Origin: Methylobacterium mesophilicum
GTDB taxonomy: Bacteria > Pseudomonadota > Alphaproteobacteria > Rhizobiales > Beijerinckiaceae
NCBI RefSeq assembly: GCF_022179445.1
Contig: NZ_BPQU01000013.1
Span: 1-64,000 of the forward strand
Direction: 5' to 3'
DNA: 64,000 nt
Notes under the pieces: model-generated
The model's database searches: none
What the model saw: only the letters and a program-made list of their open reading frames with translations
What the model was told of the DNA's origin: nothing
Part shown: piece after piece, positions 44,613 through 53,372 of the stretch
Position numbering within the stretch: position 1 is the first letter of the stretch
Layout: every line of letters starts with the position of its first letter
Made by a program: the position numbers and the translations under genes

Positions 44613-44903
44613 TCAGCGGGCCTCGATCAGCGCCGGGTAGACCAGGCGGACGCTGCGGCGGTCCTCGGGGATCGCGGTCGCGATGCGCTTGCGCAGGCTG
44701 CCGGTGGTGATCGGCACCGCGACCTCGGTGGGCCGCAACCGCCACCGCTCGGCCGCCGCCATCTGGACCCGCGGCTTCGGCCGCTCGAGATGGCGGTCCG
44801 CGCCCTCCGTGGGCACGGTGGCGAGCCCGGCCAGGGTCACGACGGCGAGCAGGCCGTAACGGGACCGGCGCAAGGGCCGGGAGTGAGGCGACGGAGCGAA
44901 CAT
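44613..44903 (-). CDS. Small secreted hypothetical protein
   Basis: A 96-residue protein. The N-terminus (RSRYGLLAVVTLAGLATVPTEGA) is a likely signal peptide. The mature part is basic and unfamiliar (ERPKPRVQMAAAERW, RKRIATAIPEDRRSVR). No family was recognised. The ATG at 44903 lacks a good ribosome site, so the start is uncertain. Confidence 0.55.
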   Translation of the reverse strand: MFAPSPHSRPLRRSRYGLLAVVTLAGLATVPTEGADRHLERPKPRVQMAAAERWRLRPTEVAVPITTGSLRKRIATAIPEDRRSVRLVYPALIEAR

Positions 44904-44971
44904 GACAGGGAACCCGCGTGGACACGCCAGCTGTGCCCATCACGCGTGAAGACGGGATCGAACCGAATCGA

Positions 44972-45038
44972 TTCCCAACCTGTTCCCAACACCTGCGTCG
45001 AGTCGCGGTAAACACCGGGTCTTGAGGCACGGTAAACA
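44972..45038 (+). promoter_or_regulatory. Paired direct repeats upstream of MFS gene
   Basis: TTCCCAAC occurs at 44972-44979 and 44982-44989 (10-bp phase); CGGTAAACA occurs at 45006-45014 and 45030-45038 (24-bp phase). All lie 25-90 bp before the MFS start. They could be regulator sites; the regulator is not identified. Confidence 0.3.
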
Positions 45039-45062
45039 GACCCATCGGGAGGACGCGCGAGC

Positions 45063-46535
45063 ATGGCGAGCAAGGTTGAGGGGGGCGCCGGGACACCCGA
45101 GCGCGCGGAGATCGGACGCGTCATCGACACCGACATCTCCGCGCGCCTGGACCGGCTGCCATGGGGTCGCTTCCACGTGCTGGTCATCGTGGCGCTCGGC
45201 ATCACCTGGGTCCTCGACGGGCTCGAGGTCACGCTGGCCGGATCCCTGGTGGGCGCCCTGCGCCAGCCGCCGATGTCGTTCTCGGAGTTCGACGTCGGCC
45301 TGGCAGCCTCCTGCTACCTCATCGGTGCCGTGACCGGCGCGCTCGGCTTCGGCTGGCTGACCGACCGGATCGGCCGCAAGAAGCTGTTCTTCATCACCCT
45401 GGCCCTCTACCTGGTCGCCACCGCGGCCACGGGGCTGTCCTGGAACGTCGCCAGCTTCTGCGTCTTCCGCTTCTTCACCGGCGCGGGCATCGGCGGCGAG
45501 TACACGGCGATCAACTCGACCATCCAGGAACTGGTCCCGGCCCGGGTCCGCGGCTGGACCAACCTGGTCATCAACGGCTCGTTCTGGATCGGCGCCGCGC
45601 TCGGCTCGTTCATGTCGATCGTGCTGCTGCGGCCCGAGGTGATCGATCCGGCCTGGGGCTGGCGCGTCGCCTTCTTCACCGGCGGCGCCATCGGCCTGGT
45701 GATCCTGCTGCTGCGCACTTGGATCCCCGAGAGCCCGCGCTGGCTCGCCACCCACGGCTACGCGGCGGAAGCAGACCGGGTCGTCACCGGGATCGAGAAG
45801 CGCTTCACCGACGAGGGCGTCACCCTGCCGCCGGTGGACGAGAGCAAGCGCATGAAGGTCCGGACCCGCGACCACACCCCCCTGTCGGAGGTGTTCCGGG
45901 CCCTGTTCGTCACGAACCGGCTGGCCACGATGGTCGGCCTCGCCCTGATGGTCGCGCAGGCGTTCTTCTACAACGCGCTGTTCTTCACCTACGCCCTGGT
46001 GCTGGAGCGGTTCTACGGCGTGCCGGGCAACAGCGTCGGCTGGTACCTGTTGCCCTTCGCGCTCGGCTCGTTCCTCGGCCCGCTGCTCCTCGGGCGGCTG
46101 TTCGACACGATCGGCCGGCGCCAGATGATCGCGTTCACCTACGGCATCTCGGCGGTGCTGCTGGTGGCCGTGGGCCTGCTGTTCCGGCTCGACGTGGTCG
46201 GTCCGGTGGGACAGACCGCGGCCTGGATGGTGGTGTTCTTCTTCGCGTCCGCCGCGGCGAGTTCGGCCTACCTGACCGTCTCCGAGACCTTCCCGCTGGA
46301 GATCCGGGCGCTGGCCATCGCGGCCTTCTACGCGGTCGGCACCGGCATCGGCGGCGTCTCGGGCCCGTTGCTGTTCGGCAGCCTGGTCGAGACCGGCTCC
46401 CGCGACTGGGTGCTGTTCGGCTACGGGATCGGCGCCGCGCTGATGCTGATCGCCGCGGTCGTCGGCGGCGTCTGGGGTACGGCCGCGGAGGGCAAGTCGC
46501 TGGAGGACGTCTCGAAGCCGCTCGCGGCGGCTTAA
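45063..46535 (+). CDS. MFS transporter, sugar/organic acid type
   Basis: A 490-residue inner-membrane transporter with 12 predicted segments. Family motifs are DGLEVTLAGSLVGAL, GFGWLTDRIGRKKLF after segment 2, RFFTGAGIGGEYTAINSTIQ, PESPRWL after segment 6 and GRLFDTIGRRQMIAF in the second half. The start and the GEYTAINSTIQE stretch resemble putative metabolite:H+ symporters. The substrate is unknown. The N-terminal ~38 residues are cytoplasmic. GGGAGGA lies 12 nt before the ATG. Confidence 0.88.
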   Translation: MASKVEGGAGTPERAEIGRVIDTDISARLDRLPWGRFHVLVIVALGITWVLDGLEVTLAGSLVGALRQPPMSFSEFDVGLAASCYLIGAVTGALGFGWLTDRIGRKKLFFITLALYLVATAATGLSWNVASFCVFRFFTGAGIGGEYTAINSTIQELVPARVRGWTNLVINGSFWIGAALGSFMSIVLLRPEVIDPAWGWRVAFFTGGAIGLVILLLRTWIPESPRWLATHGYAAEADRVVTGIEKRFTDEGVTLPPVDESKRMKVRTRDHTPLSEVFRALFVTNRLATMVGLALMVAQAFFYNALFFTYALVLERFYGVPGNSVGWYLLPFALGSFLGPLLLGRLFDTIGRRQMIAFTYGISAVLLVAVGLLFRLDVVGPVGQTAAWMVVFFFASAAASSAYLTVSETFPLEIRALAIAAFYAVGTGIGGVSGPLLFGSLVETGSRDWVLFGYGIGAALMLIAAVVGGVWGTAAEGKSLEDVSKPLAAA

Positions 46536-46612
46536 TCAGCCGCCAACCGACAGCCGGGTCTCGTTGCGTTCGTCGCATCGCGATCCGGCTACGCAGAGGG
46601 AAGCTCATCCCA

Positions 46613-46999
46613 TCAGATCAGCCTGATCGGCCCTTCATAGCGCGCGATGATCCGATCGGCCGTGACCAGTTCCAGTCCCTCAATCAGAGCCTGCGCGATC
46701 AGGAGCCGATCGAACGGGTCTCGGTGGATGGGAGGTGGACGGGAGACCGCGGATGCGTGGGCGCCTGTGACGGGCAACTCGATATAGCCGTTGTTCATCA
46801 AGCCTTCCCGCAGGCTCTTCGCATCGACCTGGAAATCGTCACGGCCCAGCCCGCTCTTGATCGCGATCTCCCAAAGACTCGCCGCGCTGAACACGAGCGT
46901 ATTCGCAGGGTCTTCGATGAGGCGGCGTGCAACCGGTGTCAGGCGATCGGAACCTGCTGCAGCCCAGAGCAGGATATGCGTGTCGAGCAGGTCGCTCAC
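46613..46999 (-). CDS. vapC: PIN-domain toxin (VapC family)
   Basis: A 128-residue PIN-domain nuclease, probably an RNase toxin. The acidic active site is visible: Asp in LLDTHILLW, Glu in SLWEIAIK, Asp in RDPFDRLL and the closing VTADRII. SAASLWEIAIKSGLGR is typical of the VapC type partnered by Phd-like antitoxins. The start is GTG (46999), overlapping the antitoxin stop by four bases (GTGA), so the toxin is translationally coupled to its antitoxin. Confidence 0.88.
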   Translation of the reverse strand: MSDLLDTHILLWAAAGSDRLTPVARRLIEDPANTLVFSAASLWEIAIKSGLGRDDFQVDAKSLREGLMNNGYIELPVTGAHASAVSRPPPIHRDPFDRLLIAQALIEGLELVTADRIIARYEGPIRLI

Positions 47000-47238
47000 C
47001 GGTCTTCGAACGACGCCGCGATGTCGTCACGGCCCATCTGGTCGAAATCGTCGGGGACGTGGATGCGTCCGGCTAGAAATCCGATCCGTGACGTCTCGAC
47101 GGATGTCGGCGCATCGATAGGCAGGACCCGCACCAGAGGCCGGCCGTCTTTCGCGATGATAAACGGCTCGCCCAAAGCCGCCTGTTCGACCAAGTGCGGC
47201 AGGTTGGTCTCGGCGTCCTTCAGATTGACCGTTCGCAT
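46996..47238 (-). CDS. Phd/YefM family antitoxin
   Basis: An 80-residue antitoxin with an N-terminal Phd/YefM-type DNA-binding and dimer domain (TVNLKDAETNLPHLVEQAAL, IIAKDGRPLVRVLPID). The acidic C-terminal segment (VPDDFDQMGRDDIAASFED) would cover the toxin. It precedes vapC and overlaps it by four bases. The ATG at 47238 is preferred over longer frames. Such pairs usually repress their own promoter. Confidence 0.85.
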   Translation of the reverse strand: MRTVNLKDAETNLPHLVEQAALGEPFIIAKDGRPLVRVLPIDAPTSVETSRIGFLAGRIHVPDDFDQMGRDDIAASFEDR

Positions 47239-47301
47239 CGATCCGGTCCCTGCCCTATCCGTCCGCCGCATCGCGCGGCGCCATCCTGGCATCGTAGGCC
47301 G

Positions 47302-48309
47302 TCAGCCCTCACTCCGCCACACCTGCCCGTGGTAGACGAAGCGCCGACCCTCGTTGGCGAGGGCCGCGAGCCCCCGGAAGGCGGGATCCTGGACCGTGAT
47401 GACGCTGGTCGGGATCTGGCGCATCATCTCGGCGAACGGCGCCTTGCGCTCGAACGCGTCGCGAAACCCGCTCTCCTCCAGAACCTTGACGATGCGGGGG
47501 GCGATGCCGCCGCCGATATAGACGCCGCTGGTGGCCAGGAAGGTCAGGGCGAGGTCGCCGCAGACGCGGCCGAGCAGACGGCCGAACAGCTCCAGCGCCT
47601 CCGCGGCGTGCGGGTCGGAGGCGTTCAGCCCGGCCTCGGTCACCGCCGCCGGATCGATCTTGTCGTGCGGCCGGCCGGTGCGGACATGCGCCACCGCCGC
47701 GTGCAGCCGCGCCAGGCCCGGGCCCGACAGCACCGCCTCGACGGTCACGCGTCCCTCGACACGCTCCAGCGCGTGCCAGATCTTCTCCTCGAAATCGTCC
47801 GCCGGGCCGATATCGGTGTGCCCGGCCTCGGTGGAGACGATCGCGAGATGGGCGGCGTAGGGCACCAGGGCCGCCGCCCCGAAACCGGTGCCCGGTCCGA
47901 GCACGACCCGGGCGCCGCCCGGCACCGTCGGACAAGGCCCGACCGGCGTAAGATCGTGGGGCTCGATATCGGCGGCGCCGGCCGCGACCGGCACGTAATC
48001 GTTCACAACCACCGCCGAGGAGAGCCCGAAATCCTTCGCGATGCGCTCGCCGGCAATCTTCCAGTGGGCGTTGGTGAGTTGGACCTCCGGACCGTCGATC
48101 CGACCGGCGATCGCCAGGATCGTCGAGCGCGGCGCGGGCCCGGCATTCCCGCCCTTGGCCAACGCCGCCTTGATGGCGTGGGACGGGTCCGGATGGTCGG
48201 CGGTCGCCTCGTGCGACAGGAGCTGGGGCTCGGCGCCCGACTCGGCGATCAGGCCGAAGCGGGCATTCGTGCCACCGATGTCACCGATCAGAACCGGAAA
48301 TTCGAACAT
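47302..48309 (-). CDS. glk: Glucokinase
   Basis: ATP-dependent glucose phosphorylation, cytoplasmic. The 335-residue product fits proteobacterial Glk (about 320). Phosphate loop GDIGGTNARFG is at the start, followed by AGRIDGPEVQLTNAHW, LGPGTGFGAA, TEAGHTDIGP and the late SGVYIGGGIAPRI. It is upstream of the gap before the antitoxin gene and 81 bp downstream of otsB on the same strand; an operon with otsB is possible. Confidence 0.92.
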   Translation of the reverse strand: MFEFPVLIGDIGGTNARFGLIAESGAEPQLLSHEATADHPDPSHAIKAALAKGGNAGPAPRSTILAIAGRIDGPEVQLTNAHWKIAGERIAKDFGLSSAVVVNDYVPVAAGAADIEPHDLTPVGPCPTVPGGARVVLGPGTGFGAAALVPYAAHLAIVSTEAGHTDIGPADDFEEKIWHALERVEGRVTVEAVLSGPGLARLHAAVAHVRTGRPHDKIDPAAVTEAGLNASDPHAAEALELFGRLLGRVCGDLALTFLATSGVYIGGGIAPRIVKVLEESGFRDAFERKAPFAEMMRQIPTSVITVQDPAFRGLAALANEGRRFVYHGQVWRSEG

Positions 48310-48390
48310 CGACGCGTAGCCTTTTCCTGAGCGGGCTCACCGCGAGGCAGGCCGCGTGCCTGCCGCCGTGCCGCGAATGATAGGGCGGGT

Positions 48391-49134
48391 TCAGGCCGGC
48401 GGCAGGGCTTCTGGATCGATGCGGCCGCCCGCGGCCCAGTCCCGCAGCAGGGCCCGGACGGCGGCCGGGTCGGGCAGGCGCCGGGTCGCCACGGTGTCGC
48501 CGTCGCCGACCCGGACCGCGATGCCGCCATCCGCGTTCACGGACGCGAAGGCGATCTCGTCGGTCCGGTCGTCGCCGAAGAACACCGGACGGCGACCCGC
48601 GTAGGGGGAACGCTCCATGAAGGCGCGGATCGCATGGGCCTTGGTGGCTTGGGCCGGCACGATCTCGCCGACCGCCTTGCCGAGCTGGAGTCGGTAGGCG
48701 CCCCCCAGCGACTCGGCCGCGTCCTTGACAAGCACCTCGGCCCGGCCGGCATCGTCCGCGCTCGCCAGCCGCCAATGCACCGCCACCGAGGCGCCCTTGT
48801 CCTCGATCAGGACATCGGTGAGCGCCCGGCTCTCTGCATGAAGACGCTCGACCTGACGGCGCAACTCCGGATGATCCTCCGCCCGCACGCCCGACAGCGC
48901 CCCGCCGACCCGGCGCTCGACGCCGTGAAGCCCGGCCGCATCGAGGTGCGAGGGTGCCAGGAAGCCGTCGATCACCGAGACCGGCCGGCCGGTGACGATC
49001 GCCAGTGCCCCGCCGAGCCGGTCGCTCAGCCGCTCCAGGGCCTCGACCAATCCGGGCTCGACCTGCACCGCGTCCGGCCGCGGGGCGATCTCCGCAAGGG
49101 TGCCGTCGAAGTCGAGGAAGAGGGCGATGTCCAT
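48391..49134 (-). CDS. otsB: Trehalose-6-phosphate phosphatase
   Basis: HAD-superfamily phosphatase making trehalose from trehalose-6-phosphate, 247 residues. The nucleophile motif is LFLDFDGTLAEIAP, then motif II VTGRP, a cap region containing AGLHGVERR, and motif IV FFGDDRTDEIAF. OtsA (the synthase) is not in the window. The ATG at 49134 is used. It may be co-transcribed with glk. Confidence 0.9.
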   Translation of the reverse strand: MDIALFLDFDGTLAEIAPRPDAVQVEPGLVEALERLSDRLGGALAIVTGRPVSVIDGFLAPSHLDAAGLHGVERRVGGALSGVRAEDHPELRRQVERLHAESRALTDVLIEDKGASVAVHWRLASADDAGRAEVLVKDAAESLGGAYRLQLGKAVGEIVPAQATKAHAIRAFMERSPYAGRRPVFFGDDRTDEIAFASVNADGGIAVRVGDGDTVATRRLPDPAAVRALLRDWAAGGRIDPEALPPA

Positions 49135-49252
49135 CGCGGTCGGTCCCGGGCCGTGAATGTCGGCCCCGGGCTAGCACGCGGCGGCCGTTCGCGGAACGGT
49201 GACCCGCTTCAACCTAGCGTTCAATATGGATACGATATACGTCGAAATCGTC

Positions 49253-49762
49253 ATGGCACGTCCGCTCGCACGCCCCATTCCCGATCCGATCCAGCCCGGC
49301 CAGGAGAGCGTCTGGGATTACCCGCGGCCGCCGCGGCTGGAGCGCGTGATGGAGACGCTCCGGGTGGTGCTCGGCGGGGTAGCGATCGCGCAGACGGGCG
49401 GCGCCTACCGGGTGCTGGAGACGTCCCATCCTCCGACCTACTATCTGCCGCCCGGCGACGTGCTGGCCGGCGCGCTCTCGGGTCCGCGCCGCGGCGGCAT
49501 CTGCGAGTGGAAGGGTCAGGCCGTGCTGTTCGACGTGCATGGCGGCGACCGGCTGGCGCCCAGCGCCGCGTGGTCCTACCCCGATCCGACGCCGGATTTC
49601 GACGCGATCTCCGGCTACGTCGCGTTCTACGCCCTGCCGATGGATGCCTGCTTCGTCGGCGCGGCGCGGGTCACGCCCCAGCCCGGAACCTTCTACGGCG
49701 GCTGGATCACCCCCGGCATCGTCGGCCCGTTCAAGGGCGGCGCGGGAACGATGGGCTGGTGA
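49253..49762 (+). CDS. DUF427 domain-containing protein
   Basis: A 169-residue protein of the DUF427 family. It carries ESVWDYPRPPRLE, VVLGGVAIAQTGGAYRVLET, HPPTYYLPPGDV and FCEWKG-type RGGICEWKGQAVLFDV. The function of this family is not established. The ATG at 49253 (MARPLARPIPDPI) is preferred; an earlier in-frame ATG (49226) adds nine residues. It lies 57 bp before the serine hydrolase gene, possibly in one transcript. Confidence 0.85.
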   Translation: MARPLARPIPDPIQPGQESVWDYPRPPRLERVMETLRVVLGGVAIAQTGGAYRVLETSHPPTYYLPPGDVLAGALSGPRRGGICEWKGQAVLFDVHGGDRLAPSAAWSYPDPTPDFDAISGYVAFYALPMDACFVGAARVTPQPGTFYGGWITPGIVGPFKGGAGTMGW

Positions 49763-49819
49763 TCCCACCGGGGCACGCTTTATCCTCCTGATCGAGCCGC
49801 ACCGGCCGAAGGAGACGAC

Positions 49820-51043
49820 ATGAGCGCGCTGACCGAGATCGACCCGAAGGGCGCAGGGCTCAGCCCGGTGGGGCTCGCCCGAATCGCGCCGTGGATGGAC
49901 CGGCTCGTGGCGGAGGGTCGGCTCGCCGGCCTGTCGGTCACCGTGGCACGGCGGGGCCGCATCGCCTTCGCCCGCGCCTGCGGACAGGCCGACCTCGCCC
50001 GCGGAACGCCGTTCACCCTCGACAAGGTGACGCGGATCTACTCGATGACCAAGCCGCTCACCTCGGTGGCGGTGATGCAGCTCTACGAGCAGGGCCTGTT
50101 CCAGCTCGACGATCCGGTCGCCCGGGTGCTGCCGGACTTCGCCGAGATGCGCGTGGCCGTGGGCGGCAACAGGGCGAAGCTGGAGACCGAGCCGGCGCGT
50201 CGTGCGATCACCGTGCGCGATCTCCTCACCCACACGGCGGGCCTCACCTACGGGTTCATGGAGGCGACCCTTGTCGACGCGCAGTACCGCGAGCACGGAG
50301 TGGATTTCCTCGCGCCGGAGGGCAGCCTCGCCGACATGACCGCCCGGGTCGCCCGGATGCCGCTGCTCGCCCAGCCGGGCAGCGCCTGGAACTACAGCGT
50401 CGCCACCGATGTGCTCGGCCAGTACGTCGCCGCCCTCACCGGCCGACCGTTCGCGGATTATCTGCGCGATGAGGTGATCCGCCCGCTCGGGATGGTCGAC
50501 ACGGATTTCCACGTCCGGCCCGAGCTGATGCCGCGCTTCTGCGCGACCTATGCGTATGACCGCGCGCGCCAGCTCAGGCTGTTCGACGATTCCGTGGACA
50601 CCACCTTCGCGAAAGTCCCGGCCATCGCGTCCGGCGGCGGCGGACTCGTCTCGACCGCATCGGACTATCAGCGCTTCTGCCGCATGATCCTCAACCGGGG
50701 CACCCTCGACGGCAACCGCCTGCTCGGCCGGAAGAGTGTCGCGTTGATGCTTGCGAACCATCTCACGGGGGATCTGGCGGCCATGGGCACGCCGCGCTTC
50801 GCCGAGACTTCCTACACCGGGATCGGGTTCGGCCTGGGCTTTTCCGTGATGCTCGACCCGGCCCGGGCCCAGATTCTCGGCACGCCCGGCGAGGTCGCCT
50901 GGGGCGGCCTGGCCTCGACGGCCTTCTGGATCGACCCGGCCGAGGATCTCTCGGTCGTGCTCATGACGCAGCTCGTGCCGTCCTCGGCGCTGCCGATCCG
51001 GCGGGAGCTGCGGGTCCTGACCTACGCGGCGCTCGACGATTGA
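49820..51043 (+). CDS. Class C beta-lactamase-like serine hydrolase
   Basis: A 407-residue member of the beta-lactamase/penicillin-binding-like superfamily. SMTK places the catalytic Ser75 and Lys78; Tyr192 is in WNYSVATDVLGQYV, and GLASTAFWIDP holds the usual HxG region in altered form. There is no signal peptide, which argues for an intracellular esterase or amidase rather than an antibiotic hydrolase. GAAGGAGACG precedes the ATG (49820). Confidence 0.87.
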   Translation: MSALTEIDPKGAGLSPVGLARIAPWMDRLVAEGRLAGLSVTVARRGRIAFARACGQADLARGTPFTLDKVTRIYSMTKPLTSVAVMQLYEQGLFQLDDPVARVLPDFAEMRVAVGGNRAKLETEPARRAITVRDLLTHTAGLTYGFMEATLVDAQYREHGVDFLAPEGSLADMTARVARMPLLAQPGSAWNYSVATDVLGQYVAALTGRPFADYLRDEVIRPLGMVDTDFHVRPELMPRFCATYAYDRARQLRLFDDSVDTTFAKVPAIASGGGGLVSTASDYQRFCRMILNRGTLDGNRLLGRKSVALMLANHLTGDLAAMGTPRFAETSYTGIGFGLGFSVMLDPARAQILGTPGEVAWGGLASTAFWIDPAEDLSVVLMTQLVPSSALPIRRELRVLTYAALDD

Positions 51044-51051
51044 GCGCCGCC

Positions 51052-51094
51052 GGAGCATCGTGCGGTCAGACGGTTCGAACCGCGACGATGCTCC
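51052..51094. terminator. Hairpin between convergent genes
   Basis: GGAGCATCGT-GCGG at 51052-51065 pairs with CCGCGACGATGCTCC ending at 51094. It starts 8 bp after the serine hydrolase stop and ends 7 bp before the end of the DUF2147 gene. No T-run follows; it may be a repeat-family palindrome used as a terminator. Confidence 0.5.
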
Positions 51095-51101
51095 ACCCCG
51101 A

Positions 51102-51716
51102 TCATTGCGGAGCCGGCGCGTCCGCCGCGGCGGGCTTGGCCGACGGCTTCGCGCCCGCCTTGGCGGCGGGCTTGGGCGAGCCCGTGGCGAATTCCGGGTC
51201 GCTGCGCGGGCCGTTCGGCGCGTTGGTCGCGCCGGCGAGCTGGCCGGGCAGGAGGTCGACGACCTTGTTCCAGGTCTGCGACTTGCACAGGAAGGCGATC
51301 AGGCAGCCCCGCACCGTCAGTTCGTTCGGCGCGTCGGTCCAGATGGTGACGTCGTAGGACTTGCCGTCCTCGGAATTGTAGATCTTGCCCTCGTAATGGG
51401 CGTCGGCGTTCGGCTTCAGGCCCAGGATGAGCTGGTGGCCGAGCGAAGGGCGCGCCTGCTTCTTCGGATCCGGGTTCTTGAAGTCGACCCGCGGCTCGCC
51501 CTTGTCGTTGAGCGGCACCTTCAGCCAGACCACGTAGCCGCACAGCCGGTCGTTGGCGGCGCCACACTTTTCGAGGCGGACGCGGGCGCGGCCGTCTTCG
51601 GTGATGTAGGTGCCGCTGGGGTCAGCCGGTGTCGCGGCATGCGCGGGCGACCCAAGCGCGGCGAGCGCCAGGGCCGCGAGCGGCGCGACCCGCCGACCGA
51701 TCGAAGAAACCATCAT
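51102..51716 (-). CDS. DUF2147 domain-containing secreted protein
   Basis: A 204-residue protein with a signal peptide ending near SPAHA. The mature part starts with DPSGTYITEDGRARVRLEKC, then CGYVVWLK and YEGKIYNSEDGKSYDVTIW, the pattern of DUF2147 (lipocalin-like beta barrel) proteins. A 40-residue Ala/Lys/Pro-rich tail follows. The function of the family is unknown. Two adjacent ATG codons (51716 and 51713) are possible starts. Confidence 0.85.
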   Translation of the reverse strand: MMVSSIGRRVAPLAALALAALGSPAHAATPADPSGTYITEDGRARVRLEKCGAANDRLCGYVVWLKVPLNDKGEPRVDFKNPDPKKQARPSLGHQLILGLKPNADAHYEGKIYNSEDGKSYDVTIWTDAPNELTVRGCLIAFLCKSQTWNKVVDLLPGQLAGATNAPNGPRSDPEFATGSPKPAAKAGAKPSAKPAAADAPAPQ

Positions 51717-51928
51717 ACCCGAACTCCCCTGCCTCGCGCGCCCCGAAGGAACGAGACCGACCGCCTTGCGGACGGCCCCCGCGCTCGCGTCATCGCGCTC
51801 TCGCCGGGCCGAGCACCGGGCGGCTTGCGCGTCCTGCCCGCCGTCTCTCGCGCGAAGTTGTCCGCATCATGACGGCGCAGCCTAGGGCTGAGCCACGATG
51901 ACCAGTCTTCGTGCCGATAGCCGGCCGG

Positions 51929-52459
51929 TCAGGTGCGGGACGGCGGAGCGCTCCGGCCCGGTCCGAGCGGCCGCTGCATCAGGGTCACGTCGAGCCAGCG
52001 ATCGTGCTTGTAACCCACGCCCGCCAGGGTGCCGACCGGCGTGAAACCGAAGGCGGCGTGGAGCGCAACCGACGCGGGCGAGTCGCTCTCGGCGATGACC
52101 GCGACCATGGTTCGGCCGCCGATCCGTTCGGCTTCGACGATCAACGCGCCGAGCAACGCTCGTCCGACGCCCGTACCCCGGGCCGACCGAGCGACGTAGA
52201 TCGAATCCTCGAAGGTCGAACGATAGGCCGCGCGCTGGTGATAGGGACCGGCATAGGCGTAGCCGGAGACCGCGCCACCGCTGATCGCCACGAGGTAGGG
52301 AAACCCGCCGTCGCGCAGGACGGCGAAACGGCGCCCCATCTCCGAGACGTCCGGCGGCTCCAGTTCGAAGCTCGCCGTGCCTGTGCGGACGGCCTCGCCG
52401 TAGATGGCCGCAATCGCCGGGATATCGGCCTGGGTCGCGGGGCGGATGGCGTGACTCAT
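51929..52459 (-). CDS. GNAT family N-acetyltransferase (phosphinothricin acetyltransferase-like)
   Basis: A 176-residue acetyl-CoA-dependent transferase. The start RPATQADIPAIAAIYGEAVR with TASFELEPPD is the mark of the Pat/Bar/YwnH subgroup. The acetyl-CoA loop is SARGTGVGRALLGALI; HAAFGFTPVGTLAGVGYK is also typical. Substrate may be a methionine sulfoximine or phosphinothricin-like amine, but this is not proven. The ATG at 52459 is preferred over 52495. Confidence 0.87.
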   Translation of the reverse strand: MSHAIRPATQADIPAIAAIYGEAVRTGTASFELEPPDVSEMGRRFAVLRDGGFPYLVAISGGAVSGYAYAGPYHQRAAYRSTFEDSIYVARSARGTGVGRALLGALIVEAERIGGRTMVAVIAESDSPASVALHAAFGFTPVGTLAGVGYKHDRWLDVTLMQRPLGPGRSAPPSRT

Positions 52460-52616
52460 GGCCCGAACATACGGCTGCCGGAGCCGAAACGGCAATGCGC
52501 GACCACCCCGTGGGGCCGGGTGATCGCGCGCGGGTCGTCACGGGTGGATCGCGGTGCAGGACGGCGCGGGGATGGACGCCAGTCCGGCGCCGCGATCGCG
52601 GCGCCGCGCGTCCCGA

Positions 52617-52826
52617 TTACTCGGCGGCGGACATCTCGGCGGTGAAGTGGCCGCACCAATCCTTGGAGGCCACCACCGGCCACAGGCCCTTGGACTGCGG
52701 AGCCGGCTGGCTGACCGGCGGGTTGAAGCGGCAGAGACCCTCGTCGCCCTGCGCCTGGGCGCCGTTGAGCTTGTGGTCGTCGAAGAAGCGGCAGCTCTCG
52801 CAAGCGGCGTTCGCGGTACCGGTCAT
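52617..52826 (-). CDS. Small cysteine-rich hypothetical protein
   Basis: A 69-residue protein with four Cys in the order CESCRFF, CRFNPP, WCGHF. This could bind a metal or small cofactor. A short frame with a similar set of Cys is common in rhizobial genomes, as far as I recall, with no known function. The ATG at 52826 is chosen; a longer start (52847) is Arg-rich. Confidence 0.7.
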   Translation of the reverse strand: MTGTANAACESCRFFDDHKLNGAQAQGDEGLCRFNPPVSQPAPQSKGLWPVVASKDWCGHFTAEMSAAE

Positions 52827-52993
52827 CGTCTCTCTCCGTCGTCGCAATGGCTTGCGGCAGGGACCGATCGCTGGCCGCCCGCCTACAGTTCTTAATTAGA
52901 ACAACTCCAATAAGCGGTCAAGGGATCGCCGTCATCGGACGTCGTCACCGATCGGGTTTCGGCCCCGCCGACCGAGCCCCCCTTCAGAAACGC

Positions 52994-53029
52994 GTGAAGC
53001 CGGATCCCCGGCTGGGGATCCGGCTTCAC
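52994..53029. repeat. Perfect 16-bp hairpin
   Basis: GTGAAGCCGGATCCCC at 52994-53009 is exactly inverted at 53014-53029 around a 4-nt loop. It lies 70 bp downstream of the glycine-rich small gene (minus strand) and could terminate it. It may also be a member of the palindromic repeat family that includes GGATCC cores near 21020. Confidence 0.6.
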
Positions 53030-53098
53030 AAGGCCGTGCCGGTCATCTCGGATCACCGCCGCGCCGGTCGCGGCGCAGCGGTGCTTGCGGGGATGCGA

Positions 53099-53299
53099 TC
53101 AGCCCTGCTTGTCCTTCTTGTTGGCCCGGTGATGGCCGATCGCGCAGCCGGCGGCGGCGCCCATCTTGCCGTGTCCGGCCATATGGCCGGCGACGCCGCC
53201 GACCACCGCCCCCTTGAGACACCCCTTCGCCTCGGCGGGGGCGCCGATCACGAGAGCTCCGATCGTCAGCGCGGAGGCCAGTGCGATCCGATACGTCAT
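53099..53299 (-). CDS. Small secreted glycine-zipper-like protein
   Basis: A 66-residue protein. MTYRIALASALTIGALVIGA is a signal peptide ending about APAEA. The mature part is only ~43 residues, with two Cys and a Gly-rich segment (GAVVGGVAGHMAGHGKMGAA) of glycine-zipper type, and a basic tail. Such proteins associate with outer membranes or amyloid-like assemblies, but the role here is unknown. The ATG at 53299 is preferred over a 24-codon extension. Confidence 0.7.
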   Translation of the reverse strand: MTYRIALASALTIGALVIGAPAEAKGCLKGAVVGGVAGHMAGHGKMGAAAGCAIGHHRANKKDKQG

Positions 53300-53372
53300 G
53301 GTGTTGTCTCCTGTCGTGTCGGTTGAAACGGCCTCGCGGCACGACCCGTTCCGCAACCCGACAGACGGCACA

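Noticed and set aside
49820..51043. Antibiotic-resistance beta-lactamase
   Set aside because: SxxK and Tyr motifs are present, but there is no signal peptide and the KTG-like motif is not clear. A general serine hydrolase is the safer call.
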